Shown here: positions 55,483-64,000 of the stretch, piece by piece
Position numbering within the stretch: the stretch's first letter is position 1
Layout of the letters: every line of letters starts with the position of its first letter
Source: Planctomycetaceae bacterium
Lineage (GTDB): Bacteria; Planctomycetota; Planctomycetia; Planctomycetales; Planctomycetaceae
DNA: 64,000 bases
Direction: 5' to 3'
Assembly (NCBI GenBank): GCA_002724315.1
Contig: PBOJ01000124.1
Span: 1-64,000 of the forward strand
Translations under genes and position numbers: made by a program
The notes under the pieces: model-generated
Database searches by the model: none
Told to the model about the DNA's origin: nothing
What the model saw: the letters and a program-made list of their open reading frames with translations, nothing else

Positions 55483-56268
55483 GTGATTGCCGTCGAGCAG
55501 CTCAACGTGACTGTCGGCAACTTTTCGTTGCAGAATGTTTCATTCTCACTGGAGGTCGGTGAGTACGGGATCCTGATGGGACGCACCGGCAGTGGCAAGA
55601 CGACACTGCTGGAATCCCTGTGTGGTCTGAAACCGATCAGCTCGGGACGGATTGTCATCGATGGCCGGGATGTCACGCGTCTGAAACCCGGGGCCCGTGG
55701 AATCGGATTTGTTCCCCAGGAGGGAGCCCTGTTTCAGTCGATGGTGGTTCGCGACCAGATCGGCTTCGCCCTGGAGATCCGGCGTCGACCCAAGGGCGAG
55801 GTCAATGCCCGGGTCGAGGACCTGGCCGGGCGGCTGGGAATCACCGGGTTGCTGGATCGCAGCCTCGACGGACTGAGCGGAGGAGAGCGACAAAGGGTGG
55901 CCCTGGGAAGGGCCCTGGCGGCGCAACCCACCGTCCTGTGTCTCGACGAACCCTTCAGCGCGCTCGACGAAGAGACCCGTGATGACATGTACCAGCTTGT
56001 CCGCACTGTCACACGCGAGGCCGGTGTCACCACGGTTCACATCACCCACAGCCGATCCGAGGCCGAACAACTCGGGGACCGTTTCTTCCGCCTGGTCGAT
56101 GGGCGGATCGAGCCGTGGACGTTGTCGGCCCGGTCGCCCGCCGCCGAATCCCCCGCCTCGTCAACAGCGGTCGTCTCCAGCGAAATCGGGGAGGCCAAAA
56201 AAATGGCCCCGGATGATCCGGCAACCACGACCGGAGATGGACCAACACCGGATCTTGTGGTGGAATGA
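55483..56268 (+). CDS. ABC transporter ATP-binding protein (orphan)
   Basis: 261 residues from a GTG start. Walker A GRTGSGKTTLL (about residue 33), Q-loop FVPQEGALF, signature LSGGERQRVALGRAL, Walker B VLCLDEPFSALD, His in VHITHSRSEAEQ. The pattern is that of inner-membrane importer ATPases of the molybdate/sulfate/polyamine group. A roughly 45-residue Ser/Pro/Thr-rich C-terminal tail replaces the usual TOBE domain. No permease or binding protein is adjacent, so the partner is unknown. Confidence 0.88.
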   Translation: MIAVEQLNVTVGNFSLQNVSFSLEVGEYGILMGRTGSGKTTLLESLCGLKPISSGRIVIDGRDVTRLKPGARGIGFVPQEGALFQSMVVRDQIGFALEIRRRPKGEVNARVEDLAGRLGITGLLDRSLDGLSGGERQRVALGRALAAQPTVLCLDEPFSALDEETRDDMYQLVRTVTREAGVTTVHITHSRSEAEQLGDRFFRLVDGRIEPWTLSARSPAAESPASSTAVVSSEIGEAKKMAPDDPATTTGDGPTPDLVVE

Positions 56269-56316
56269 AACGTGTGGGCCGGCTTGAAGTGGATCAACCT
56301 GTTGGGGGCGTGATAC

Positions 56317-58575
56317 ATGTCTGACCGGTGGGCGGTCATTGCCGGAAAGGCGGTTTGGCTGGCCGTGTACGCGGGACTGCTGGCCGGGGTGGTGGGTCGG
56401 TCCGAAGCGGGGGAAATGCCGCACTGGGCCTACCGTTTGCCGGGTCCGGTGGCGGTTCCCGACGCTGGTGAGGACGTCCGGAATCCTGTCGACGCGTTCG
56501 TGGCGGATCGACTGCGAAAGCAAGGGCTCCAGCCGCTGGGTGCGGCCGACCGCCAGACCCTGGTCCGACGAGTGACTCTGGATTTGCTGGGAGTGCCGCC
56601 CACACCCGTAGAGATCGACGCATTTCTGGACGATAGACGGCCGGGTGCGTGGGAGCGACTGGTGGACCGTCTTTTGGCGTCGCCCCGGTACGGCGAGCGG
56701 TGGGCAATGCCCTGGCTGGATGCGGCCCGGTTTGCCGACAGCAATGGCTACCAGCGGGATGGTCGTCGCGAAGCGTGGGGTTGGCGCGACTGGGTGATCG
56801 ATGCCCTGAACGACGATCTGCCATTTGACCGCTTCACGATCGAGCAACTTGCCGGAGACCTGCTGCCGGGGGCGGCGGCCCAACAGCGAATTGCCACCGG
56901 CTTCCATCGCAATACGATGGCCAATGTCGAGGCCGGAGTGGACCCCGAAGAGGAGCGGGTGCTGGCCGTCGTGGACCGTGTCAATACGACCGGAACGGTC
57001 TGGTTGGGCACCACGATCGAATGTGCCCAGTGTCACGACCACAAGTATGATCCGTTTTCTCAGCGGGAGTACTACGGCCTGTTCGCCCTGTTCAACAACA
57101 CGCGGGTCGAGATCCAGGCGAAGGGTTCGAAGCGGGAGTTTGCCGGAGCCATGGTCGAATTGCCGCGGGCTCGTGGTGACGTGGCTCGGGCGGCAGCCGC
57201 CTCACGGAGAGTCCTCAGGTTGCAGGCTGAGCGGAGCGAACTGGCGTCTTTGCTCGATGGGGAACAGGCCGAATGGGAGCGACTGGTGCGGGATCGAAAG
57301 GGGACCCCCACCTGGTTGAAGCGGGCTCTCGGAGCGGTCGGCGCGAAACGCAAGACTCAGCAGGCCAAGCGGGTTCGCAACCACTACCGTGGTCTGTCTG
57401 CAGACTGGACTCGGCTGACTGAGCTGCTGAAACGTGCCCGGGATGTCCAGGCTCTCCTGAAACCGGCGACGACGCTGGTGATGCTGGAAATGCCCCGGCC
57501 GCGTCAGACTCGGATCTTCGAGAGAGGTGACTTTCTGGCCCCCGGGGAAACTGTTGGACCCGGGACGCCGGCTGCCTGGCCACCCGTTCCGATCTCCACC
57601 GATCGCCCGCTCAACCGGCTCGATCTGGCCCGATGGCTGGTCGACGGCCGCAATCCTCTGACGGCACGCGTGGTGGTCAACCGGCACTGGGCGGAGCTGT
57701 TCGGGCGAGGGCTGGTCGAGACAATCGAGGACTTTGGCACCCGGGGGGCGCGGCCGACTCACCCCGGGTTGCTTGACTGGTTGGCCGCAGAGTGGGTCCG
57801 ACGTCGATGGAGTGTGAAGTCGCTGCACCGGCTGCTTGTGACATCGGCCACCTACCGTCGTCGATCCGATGCGGATGGCCGGTTGAGAGCTTCTGACCCG
57901 GGGAACCGGTGGTACGCTCGTGCGGCAAGACGGCGGTTGCCGGCCGAGTTGATTCGGGACAACGCCCTGGCCATCGCGGGATTGCTCAGTGACAAGATGC
58001 ATGGTCCCCCGGTGTTTCCCGTCCAGCCGTCCGGTGTCTGGAACCACATTGGCGTGGCGAGCAATCTCTGGAAGACCAGTCACGGAGAGGACCTGTACCG
58101 CCGTGGCGTCTATGTTTACTGGCGTCGGACGGTACCGTATCCCAGCTTCGTCAGTTTCGATGCACCCAGCCGTGAGGTCTGTACGGTGTCGCGGTCGCAG
58201 TCGAACACCCCGCTGCAGGCGCTGACCTTGCTCAACGATCCGGTCTATGTCGAGGCGGCCGCCGGGCTGGCTCGGAGGGTGCACTCCGCTGGTGGTCCGG
58301 ACGGATCGCCGGCTGGCCGGGTCGAGGCGATGTTCCGTTTGGCAACCGGCCGTCGACCTGGCCGGGCCGAAACCCTGATCCTGGTTGACCGATTCGAGAC
58401 CGAGAGAAAGCGGTTGGCGGGGGATCCGGTGACCACCCGATTGCTGATGAAGACCTGGCTCCCTGGAACGGAAGCCGTCGGCAGCGTGCCGAGCGACCAA
58501 GCTGCGGCGCTGGTCGCATGGATGCATGTGGCCAATGTCGTGTTGAACCTCGACGAGGTGATCACTCGAGAATGA
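56317..58575 (+). CDS. PSD1 family protein (DUF1549/DUF1553) without the cytochrome c domain
   Basis: 752 residues. Signal peptide ([17 protein letters not shown]) followed almost directly by DUF1549: [64 protein letters not shown], and [12 protein letters not shown]. The C-terminal DUF1553 starts at [22 protein letters not shown]. Unlike the PSD1 protein at 8738-11314, no N-terminal CxxCH cytochrome domain is present. A short basic coiled coil separates the halves. Its stop overlaps the start of the DUF1501 gene (ATGA). Confidence 0.9.
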   Translation: MSDRWAVIAGKAVWLAVYAGLLAGVVGRSEAGEMPHWAYRLPGPVAVPDAGEDVRNPVDAFVADRLRKQGLQPLGAADRQTLVRRVTLDLLGVPPTPVEIDAFLDDRRPGAWERLVDRLLASPRYGERWAMPWLDAARFADSNGYQRDGRREAWGWRDWVIDALNDDLPFDRFTIEQLAGDLLPGAAAQQRIATGFHRNTMANVEAGVDPEEERVLAVVDRVNTTGTVWLGTTIECAQCHDHKYDPFSQREYYGLFALFNNTRVEIQAKGSKREFAGAMVELPRARGDVARAAAASRRVLRLQAERSELASLLDGEQAEWERLVRDRKGTPTWLKRALGAVGAKRKTQQAKRVRNHYRGLSADWTRLTELLKRARDVQALLKPATTLVMLEMPRPRQTRIFERGDFLAPGETVGPGTPAAWPPVPISTDRPLNRLDLARWLVDGRNPLTARVVVNRHWAELFGRGLVETIEDFGTRGARPTHPGLLDWLAAEWVRRRWSVKSLHRLLVTSATYRRRSDADGRLRASDPGNRWYARAARRRLPAELIRDNALAIAGLLSDKMHGPPVFPVQPSGVWNHIGVASNLWKTSHGEDLYRRGVYVYWRRTVPYPSFVSFDAPSREVCTVSRSQSNTPLQALTLLNDPVYVEAAAGLARRVHSAGGPDGSPAGRVEAMFRLATGRRPGRAETLILVDRFETERKRLAGDPVTTRLLMKTWLPGTEAVGSVPSDQAAALVAWMHVANVVLNLDEVITRE

Positions 58576-59966
58576 CCGGTTTGCAGACCAACCTGATCGA
58601 GCAGCGTCGCGCCTTCCTGGGCCAGGGCCTGGGCCTGGCGGGCCTGGCCAGTGCGCTGGTCGACGATGGACTCCTCGCCGCACCCCAGGATGCCCGGACC
58701 GGTCATTCGGCTCCCCGGGCCAAGCAGATGATCTTCCTGCACATGGTCGGAGCTCCCTCGCAGTTGGATCTCTTCGACAACAAGCCGGTACTCCGGGAGC
58801 ACCACGGCCGGGAGTGTCCGGCCGAATTGCTCAAGGGACAACGGTTCGCGTTCCTGGGAAAACGGCCCAAGCTGATGGGGTCGCCGTTCGCTTTCCGACG
58901 ACACGGCGAAAGCGGCCTGGAGTTGTCGGAACTGCTTCCCGGTCTCGGATCAGTTGCCGACGAAGTGGCGTTGATCAAGACGGTCCACACATCCGAGTTC
59001 AACCACGGGCCAGCGCAGGTGTTTGCCCAGACGGGGTTCGGCCAGCAGGGACGCCCCAGCCTGGGCAGTTGGCTCTCCTACGGCCTGGGCAGCCTTTCGC
59101 GGGATCTGCCGGCCTACGTGGTGCTGGTCACCGGCCTGACGCCCGGCGGTGGCAGCTCACTCTGGGGAAACGGTTTTCTGCCAAGCGTGCACCAGGGGGT
59201 GCGGTTCCGGACCAAGGGGGATCCGGTGCTGTACGCATCGAACCCGGCGGGTGTCGATCGTTCAGCGCGGGGGCGGATCATCGACGACGTGGTGAGATTG
59301 AATCGCCTGCGACTGTCGCAGGTGGGTGATCCGGAGATCGCCACGCGGATCGCCAATTATGAGCTCGCGTTCCGGATGCAAACGGCCGTGCCCGGGCTGA
59401 TGGATCTCTCACAGGAGACTCGCGGGACACTCGAGAGTTACGGAGCGGATCCTGGCAAACCGAGTTTCGCCAACAACTGCCTGCTGGCCCGACGCCTGAT
59501 CGAGCGGGGGGTGCGGGTGGTGCAGTTGTTCGACCAGGGCTGGGATCATCACGGCGGGATCGGCACCAGCCTGCCGAGGAAGACGAGGGCCACCGACGGT
59601 CCCATCGCGGCGCTGATCGCCGATCTGCGTCAGCGGGGGTTGCTGGATGAGACGCTGGTCGTCTTCGGTGCCGAGTTTGGACGTACGCCAATGTTGCAGG
59701 GTGACCGGGCCACTCCCGGACGGGATCACCACAAGGAAGCCTTCAGCTACTGGCTCGCCGGTGGAGGCGTTCGCGGTGGCCGCGTCGTCGGGAAAACCGA
59801 TGACCTGGGGTATTACCCTGCCGAGGATCCGATCGAAATCCACGACCTGCACGCGACGATCCTGCATCTGCTGGGGCTGGATCATGAACGCTTGACCTTC
59901 CGCTACCAGGGCCGCGAGTTCCGGTTGACCGATGTCAGCGGTCGCGAGATGAAGCAACTGTTGTAG
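58572..59966 (+). CDS. DUF1501 domain protein, partner of PSD1
   Basis: 464 residues. DUF1501 motifs are [87 protein letters not shown] and [19 protein letters not shown]. The N-terminus ([20 protein letters not shown]) is a Tat-like signal with a reduced hydrophobic core. Start overlaps the PSD1 stop by 4 bp, so the two are made together. Predicted periplasmic, substrate unknown. Confidence 0.9.
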   Translation: MTGLQTNLIEQRRAFLGQGLGLAGLASALVDDGLLAAPQDARTGHSAPRAKQMIFLHMVGAPSQLDLFDNKPVLREHHGRECPAELLKGQRFAFLGKRPKLMGSPFAFRRHGESGLELSELLPGLGSVADEVALIKTVHTSEFNHGPAQVFAQTGFGQQGRPSLGSWLSYGLGSLSRDLPAYVVLVTGLTPGGGSSLWGNGFLPSVHQGVRFRTKGDPVLYASNPAGVDRSARGRIIDDVVRLNRLRLSQVGDPEIATRIANYELAFRMQTAVPGLMDLSQETRGTLESYGADPGKPSFANNCLLARRLIERGVRVVQLFDQGWDHHGGIGTSLPRKTRATDGPIAALIADLRQRGLLDETLVVFGAEFGRTPMLQGDRATPGRDHHKEAFSYWLAGGGVRGGRVVGKTDDLGYYPAEDPIEIHDLHATILHLLGLDHERLTFRYQGREFRLTDVSGREMKQLL

Positions 59967-60038
59967 TGTCAGACAACGTGGCGAGCCGGCGGTCCCAGTC
60001 GCTGCTTCGTCCTCCCCTGTCCCGACGGTGACAAGCCG

Positions 60039-61646
60039 ATGGCCGACGTTTCTTCGACACCTCCCGCTACCGACAGCGAAATGGGTGACCGCATTGTCGG
60101 CATCGATCTGGGCACCTCGTATTCGGCTCTCGCGGTGCTCGACGAGGACGGCCAACCGCGGGTGATCGACAACTCGAACCAGTCACCCTTGACCGCCTCG
60201 GTGGTGTTGCTGGGTGACGCGGACCAGGCGGAGGTCGATCCGGACGCTGCAGCCCTGGCCCAATGCCCGCCCGAACGGCGGGTTGTGGCCATCAAGCGGG
60301 AGATGGGCAATCCGAGGTTCGCACTGCGACACGGAAATCGACGCCTGACCCCCGAAATCCTCAGCGCGTTGATTCTCACGCGGCTGCGGCAGGATGCCGC
60401 GAGCCGGATCGGACCGGTTCGCCGGGCGGTGATCACCGTGCCGTACTACTTCAACGAACTCCATCGTCGGGCCACCCGGAATGCGGGGCAGATCGCCGGA
60501 CTCGAGGTGGTCGACATCATCAACGAGCCGACCGCTGCGGCACTGACGTACGCCTGGACCCGGGGGGCTCTGGGCAAGAGCGGTCCGAGCGATTCGCGGA
60601 GGATCCTGGTCTACGATCTCGGTGGAGGCACCTTCGATGTGACGTTGGTTGAGATCACCGCCGCGCATCTGAGAGTGCGGGCCACCGACGGTGACACGAT
60701 GCTGGGGGGAATGGATTGGACCAACCGGTTGGCTGACGCAGTGGCCGAGGACATCATCGGACAGGGGGGGACCGATCCTCGCGAGGTCTCCGATGTCGGC
60801 TTCCGGTTGCTGCAGGTGTGCGAGGACGCCAAGCGTGATCTGAGCACGCGGATGGTGACTACCGTGCAATTGGCTCACGATGGTCGGCAGTATTCGATCG
60901 ATCTGACCCGGTCCCGCTTCGAACGCGAAACGGCCGATCTGCTGCAGCGGACCCGCGACACCACCGAACTGGTGCTTGTCCAGGCCGAAATTACTGGCAC
61001 CGACCTGGACGACATCGTGCTGATCGGCGGGTCGACGGCGATGCCCGGTGTCCGCGCGATGCTCGAGGAACTTGGCGGCAAGCCACCCAGTTCAATTCTC
61101 GATCCTCAATTGGCTGTCGCTCAGGGGGCTGCGATTCATGCGGCCATTCTCGAGGCACGTCATGAGGGGGCCGGGGGCGTGACCGGACAGGCGGTGATCG
61201 GCAGGCTGAGAGCCATCAGCACCTCAAACGTCAATTCGCATTCACTGGGTGTGGAAGTGACCGATCGTGATGATGTCCAGAAGCGTTGGAACCACATCAT
61301 GATTCCCCGCAACACGCCGGTGCCGTGCCAGGTCACCCAGCGATTCGTCACCAATACCGACAACCCGCGGGCGATTCACATCCGATTGCTCGAGGGAGAG
61401 GTCAGCAACGTCGAGTCGTGCACGGTGATCGGCGATTTCCAGGTCGTCGATCTGCCCTCGGGCCTGGCCGCCGGGTCTCCGATCGAAGTGCAGTACGGGT
61501 ACGACCGCAGCGGGCACATCAATGTCTCGGCCAAGGAACTGGTCGGTGGCACCGAGGCGTCGGTGGAAATCCACTGGACCGACGGGATCGATGACACGGC
61601 CCTGACGGAGTTCGCCCGGCTGGCGCGTGACTACGACGTCGACTGA
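60039..61646 (+). CDS. Hsp70/DnaK-like protein lacking the C-terminal lid
   Basis: 535 residues compared with about 640 for DnaK. Nucleotide-binding domain signatures are VGIDLGTSYSALAVLDEDG, AVITVPYYFNELHRRAT, IINEPTAAALTYAW, VYDLGGGTFDVTLVEI and VLIGGSTAMPGVR. A substrate-binding beta domain follows (NSHSLGVEVTDRDD, IMIPRNTPVPCQVTQRF), ending shortly after GHINVSAKEL. The alpha-helical lid and its acidic tail are absent. Several planctomycetes encode multiple Hsp70s; this one has no grpE or dnaJ neighbours, and its role is unknown. Confidence 0.88.
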   Translation: MADVSSTPPATDSEMGDRIVGIDLGTSYSALAVLDEDGQPRVIDNSNQSPLTASVVLLGDADQAEVDPDAAALAQCPPERRVVAIKREMGNPRFALRHGNRRLTPEILSALILTRLRQDAASRIGPVRRAVITVPYYFNELHRRATRNAGQIAGLEVVDIINEPTAAALTYAWTRGALGKSGPSDSRRILVYDLGGGTFDVTLVEITAAHLRVRATDGDTMLGGMDWTNRLADAVAEDIIGQGGTDPREVSDVGFRLLQVCEDAKRDLSTRMVTTVQLAHDGRQYSIDLTRSRFERETADLLQRTRDTTELVLVQAEITGTDLDDIVLIGGSTAMPGVRAMLEELGGKPPSSILDPQLAVAQGAAIHAAILEARHEGAGGVTGQAVIGRLRAISTSNVNSHSLGVEVTDRDDVQKRWNHIMIPRNTPVPCQVTQRFVTNTDNPRAIHIRLLEGEVSNVESCTVIGDFQVVDLPSGLAAGSPIEVQYGYDRSGHINVSAKELVGGTEASVEIHWTDGIDDTALTEFARLARDYDVD

Positions 61647-61817
61647 CCGGCCGTTGTCAGGGCTGGGCCAGCCGACCCGGTCGGTTCGAGCAGTGCGGCC
61701 GCCTCCCGACCTCAGCTGTCAAGCGGGACCGAAAGGCCGGGCACAAGCTGCGAGACCCACGGTGGGTCGCAACGACTTGTCATCGGCTGCGGATTGACCG
61801 TCTGTGGTGAACCCCGT
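61647..61817. terminator. Convergent intergenic region with short dyads
   Basis: 171 bp between the convergent Hsp70-like and purF stops. It holds a palindromic hairpin GACCCAC-G-GTGGGTC (61754-61768) but no T-run. Termination here is expected from the layout, yet no strong intrinsic terminator is visible. Confidence 0.3.
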
Positions 61818-63398
61818 TCACGTCCTGGTGGTGACCGGCTCGGGCGTGTCGTAGGTCCGTGCCCCCGGGGTGCCATCGTTGCCCAGGGCGATCTGGTACA
61901 GCTCGGTGCCGGCGGTGGTGGGGTACTGCGAATTGATGCAGGCCTGGCAGAGGCTGTCGCTGGGGAGATCGATCGATCGGGAGATCGACTCGATCGGGAG
62001 ATAACGGAGGCTGTCGGCGGCGATGCTCTTGGCCATCTGCTGTTCGATTTCGGGAGTCAATTCGTTTCCGTTCATGAATTTCGGTGCGAACAGCTCCGAG
62101 ATCGTTGACATGTCGATGCCGTAGAAGCATGGCGAGATGATCGGCGGACAGGCGACGCGAACGTGAACTTCCCGGGCTCCCCCGCGTTCCCGAAGCTGGG
62201 AGACCAGGGCCCGCATCGTGGTCGAGCGAACGATCGTGTCCTCGACGATCACCACCCGCTTGCCACGGAGCACCTCGGGCAGCGGCGTGTATTTCAGACG
62301 GGCCTTGTCGGCCCGATTGGTGCCCTCGATGAATGTCCGGCCCACGTAGCGGTTTCGCATCAGGCCTTCCAGGCAGGGGATCCCCAGTTCGAAGGCCATG
62401 GAGGCGGCGGCAGCCTTGGCGGTGTCGGGGACCGGGACGACGATCGTGTCGTCGTCGATGGGGACGGTTTCGAGTCGTGCCAGTTCTTCCCCGAGGGCCT
62501 TGCGAGTCATGTAGACGCTGCGGTCATCGAGCGTGCTGGCGACGTTGGCGAAGTAGATCCACTCGAAGAAGCAGTGAGACCTTTTGGGCGAGGGGGCGAA
62601 CTGGCGGACGTCGATTTCCCCGTTCTGGATGATCACCGCCCCGCCGGGGGGCAGGCTGTGGATGTCCTTGTCGTGGAAACCGATCTGCGAGAGCGCCACA
62701 CTTTCGCTCGCCGCCGCGAACATCGGGCCGTCGATGGCGAAGCATAGCGGGCGGATACCCAGCGGATCGCGGGCGACGAACATGTCTCCCTGGGCATTGA
62801 GGAACACGATGTTGTAGGCACCGTCCAGCCAGGGAGTGACACCACTGAGGACGTCGAGCAGATCGGGAGTCTGGTCACCGGAGAGTTCCTGGCACAGCAG
62901 GTGCATCAGGATTTCGGTGTCGGTTTCCCGGGCCAGGTGGAAGTCGGTGTGCGAGAGGATTTCCTTGCGCAACTGGGGGTAGTTGGCCAGTTGGCCGTTG
63001 AAGGCGAAGCTGAACCACTTCGACTTCTGGATGTGGTGGCGTTCAAAGGGCTGGGCGTAGCTGCGGTCGTCCTGTCCGCAGGTCGCGTAACGAACGTGTC
63101 CGATCGCCGCCGGTCCGGCGTATTTCTTCATCAACATCTCGGCCGGCTCGGGGTGGCTGAGATGGAACACCTCGGTGACGGTGCCGACGTCCCGGTGGGT
63201 ATCGATCAACTGCTTGCGATCCGGGCAGTAGGCGGTCATCCCGGCGGCCAACTGCCCGCGGTTCTGGATGTCCAACAACAGCCGCGGCATCAGTCTCGAG
63301 GTTTCACCGGCCCCCTGCGAGGGTGCCAGACGGCTGGTCTCGCGGTTGGGCAGGTGGTAAACCGCGGCAATGCCACACTCGTGAAATAACTCGGCCAT
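61818..63398 (-). CDS. purF: Amidophosphoribosyltransferase
   Basis: 526 residues. N-terminal nucleophile Cys8 in [14 protein letters not shown], implying removal of a seven-residue propeptide. The glutaminase domain has GHVRYATCG and [12 protein letters not shown]; the phosphoribosyltransferase domain has the PRPP motif [13 protein letters not shown]. It makes phosphoribosylamine from PRPP and glutamine, the first committed step of purine synthesis. Divergent from proB, with 152 bp between the starts. Other purine genes except purN are absent. Confidence 0.93.
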   Translation of the reverse strand: MAELFHECGIAAVYHLPNRETSRLAPSQGAGETSRLMPRLLLDIQNRGQLAAGMTAYCPDRKQLIDTHRDVGTVTEVFHLSHPEPAEMLMKKYAGPAAIGHVRYATCGQDDRSYAQPFERHHIQKSKWFSFAFNGQLANYPQLRKEILSHTDFHLARETDTEILMHLLCQELSGDQTPDLLDVLSGVTPWLDGAYNIVFLNAQGDMFVARDPLGIRPLCFAIDGPMFAAASESVALSQIGFHDKDIHSLPPGGAVIIQNGEIDVRQFAPSPKRSHCFFEWIYFANVASTLDDRSVYMTRKALGEELARLETVPIDDDTIVVPVPDTAKAAAASMAFELGIPCLEGLMRNRYVGRTFIEGTNRADKARLKYTPLPEVLRGKRVVIVEDTIVRSTTMRALVSQLRERGGAREVHVRVACPPIISPCFYGIDMSTISELFAPKFMNGNELTPEIEQQMAKSIAADSLRYLPIESISRSIDLPSDSLCQACINSQYPTTAGTELYQIALGNDGTPGARTYDTPEPVTTRT

Positions 63399-63550
63399 GG
63401 CGTCGGGCGTCCGTGCACGTCCTGGAAGGAAGCGAGGCAGGCTCCATCATAACGAGGTCAGAGGGTGAGACCAACGTGGCCGGTCACACTTTCACGCGAC
63501 GAGGTGATGAACTAGAAAGAGAAGGACCGTTTCTCCAACCGCATTCCGCC

Positions 63551-64000
63551 ATGTCCGTTCCTGTGAATCTTGTCCGCCGTGAAGTGATCGAGACGGCCGA
63601 GACGCTGGTCGTGAAGGTGGGCACGAACGTGATTTCTCGGCCCGATGCCACTCTGGATGTCGAACGCATCGCCGCGCTGGTCGAGGCCGTGGTACGGATT
63701 CGTGAAACAGGACGGAAAGTGGTGATCGTTTCCAGCGGGGCGGTGGGAGCCGGAATCGATGTGCTCGATTTGGGTGCCCGTCCCGAGGACCTGCCTCATC
63801 TGCAGGCGGCCGCGGCCGCTGGACAGGCTCGGCTGATCCACCACTACGACGATTGCCTCGGGCGACATGGTTCGCACGCGGCGCAGTTGTTGCTGACGGC
63901 CGAGGATTTCACCGAGCGCGGGCGATACCTCAACGTCCGCAACACGCTCAACACGCTCTTCGAATACGGTGCCGTGCCGATCGTCAACGAGAACGACACG
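63551..64000 (+). CDS. proB: Glutamate 5-kinase, 3' end beyond window
   Basis: 150 codons visible from ATG 63551; open at the right edge. [13 protein letters not shown] (nucleotide-binding start), [52 protein letters not shown] and [11 protein letters not shown] match the ProB amino-acid kinase domain. It phosphorylates glutamate as the first step of proline synthesis. Whether a C-terminal PUA domain is present cannot be seen. Confidence 0.93.
   Translation, partial: MSVPVNLVRREVIETAETLVVKVGTNVISRPDATLDVERIAALVEAVVRIRETGRKVVIVSSGAVGAGIDVLDLGARPEDLPHLQAAAAAGQARLIHHYDDCLGRHGSHAAQLLLTAEDFTERGRYLNVRNTLNTLFEYGAVPIVNENDT

Overview
The window looks like chromosomal DNA from a Planctomycetota bacterium (Pirellula/Planctomyces-type; placement below phylum is not possible from sequence alone). 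The evidence is a combination of families typical of that phylum. These are three DUF1501 (sulfatase-like, Tat-exported) proteins, two DUF1549/DUF1553 (PSD1) proteins, a LEPR-XLL-type N-terminal motif on a giant RTX exoprotein, a squalene-hopene cyclase, and a planctomycete/verrucomicrobia-type bacterial microcompartment (BMC) operon for L-fucose/L-rhamnose breakdown. The DNA is uniformly GC-rich. I see no rRNA, tRNA, insertion sequence, prophage or CRISPR array.

Layout. 1-7021: two convergent secreted RTX-repeat genes, the second a subtilisin-like protease. 7254-14825: DUF1501/PSD1 pair ending in a strong terminator, an unusual Nramp-like transporter, and a solo DUF1501 gene with a consensus sigma70 promoter. 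14826-20600: mannonate dehydratase, then hisF, pilT, a pilB-like gene and a cvpA-like gene on the + strand. 20618-24222: a membrane-embedded sigma54 activator gene, and upstream of it a 440-bp region with palindromes, a near-consensus -24/-12 promoter and an intrinsic terminator. I read these as a sigma54-controlled small RNA unit. 24223-28781: AsmA-like protein and glycosyltransferase. 28963-31457: hemE-hemG. 31454-34647: deacetylase and squalene-hopene cyclase. 34799-43265: small hypothetical gene, then a packed minus-strand cluster rimI - uvrA-like - dnaE - bioB. 43467-45049: hypothetical membrane protein and purN.

45199-54147 is the BMC operon: DeoR regulator, PduL, two hexameric shell proteins, acetate kinase, three pentameric vertex proteins, a CoA-acylating aldehyde dehydrogenase, a conserved BMC-associated protein, a class II aldolase and a TIM-barrel-like protein. 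Family knowledge predicts that sugar-phosphate is cleaved to DHAP plus lactaldehyde. The lactaldehyde is oxidised inside the shell to the acyl-CoA, passed to acyl-phosphate by PduL, and used to make ATP by acetate kinase. Terminal amphipathic helices that look like encapsulation peptides occur on PduL, the dehydrogenase, the unknown protein and the aldolase.

54186-64000: zinc-ribbon membrane protein, soluble histidine kinase, orphan ABC ATPase, second PSD1/DUF1501 pair, a lidless Hsp70, purF, and the start of proB, which runs off the right edge.

The most novel candidate is the 23795-24198 unit: twin TTCGGCGCCGAA palindromes exactly 21 bp apart, a sigma54 promoter, and a roughly 206-nt transcript ending at a hairpin plus T8 just short of the convergent AsmA gene. 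It lies beside a membrane-bound sigma54 enhancer-binding protein that is its likely regulator.
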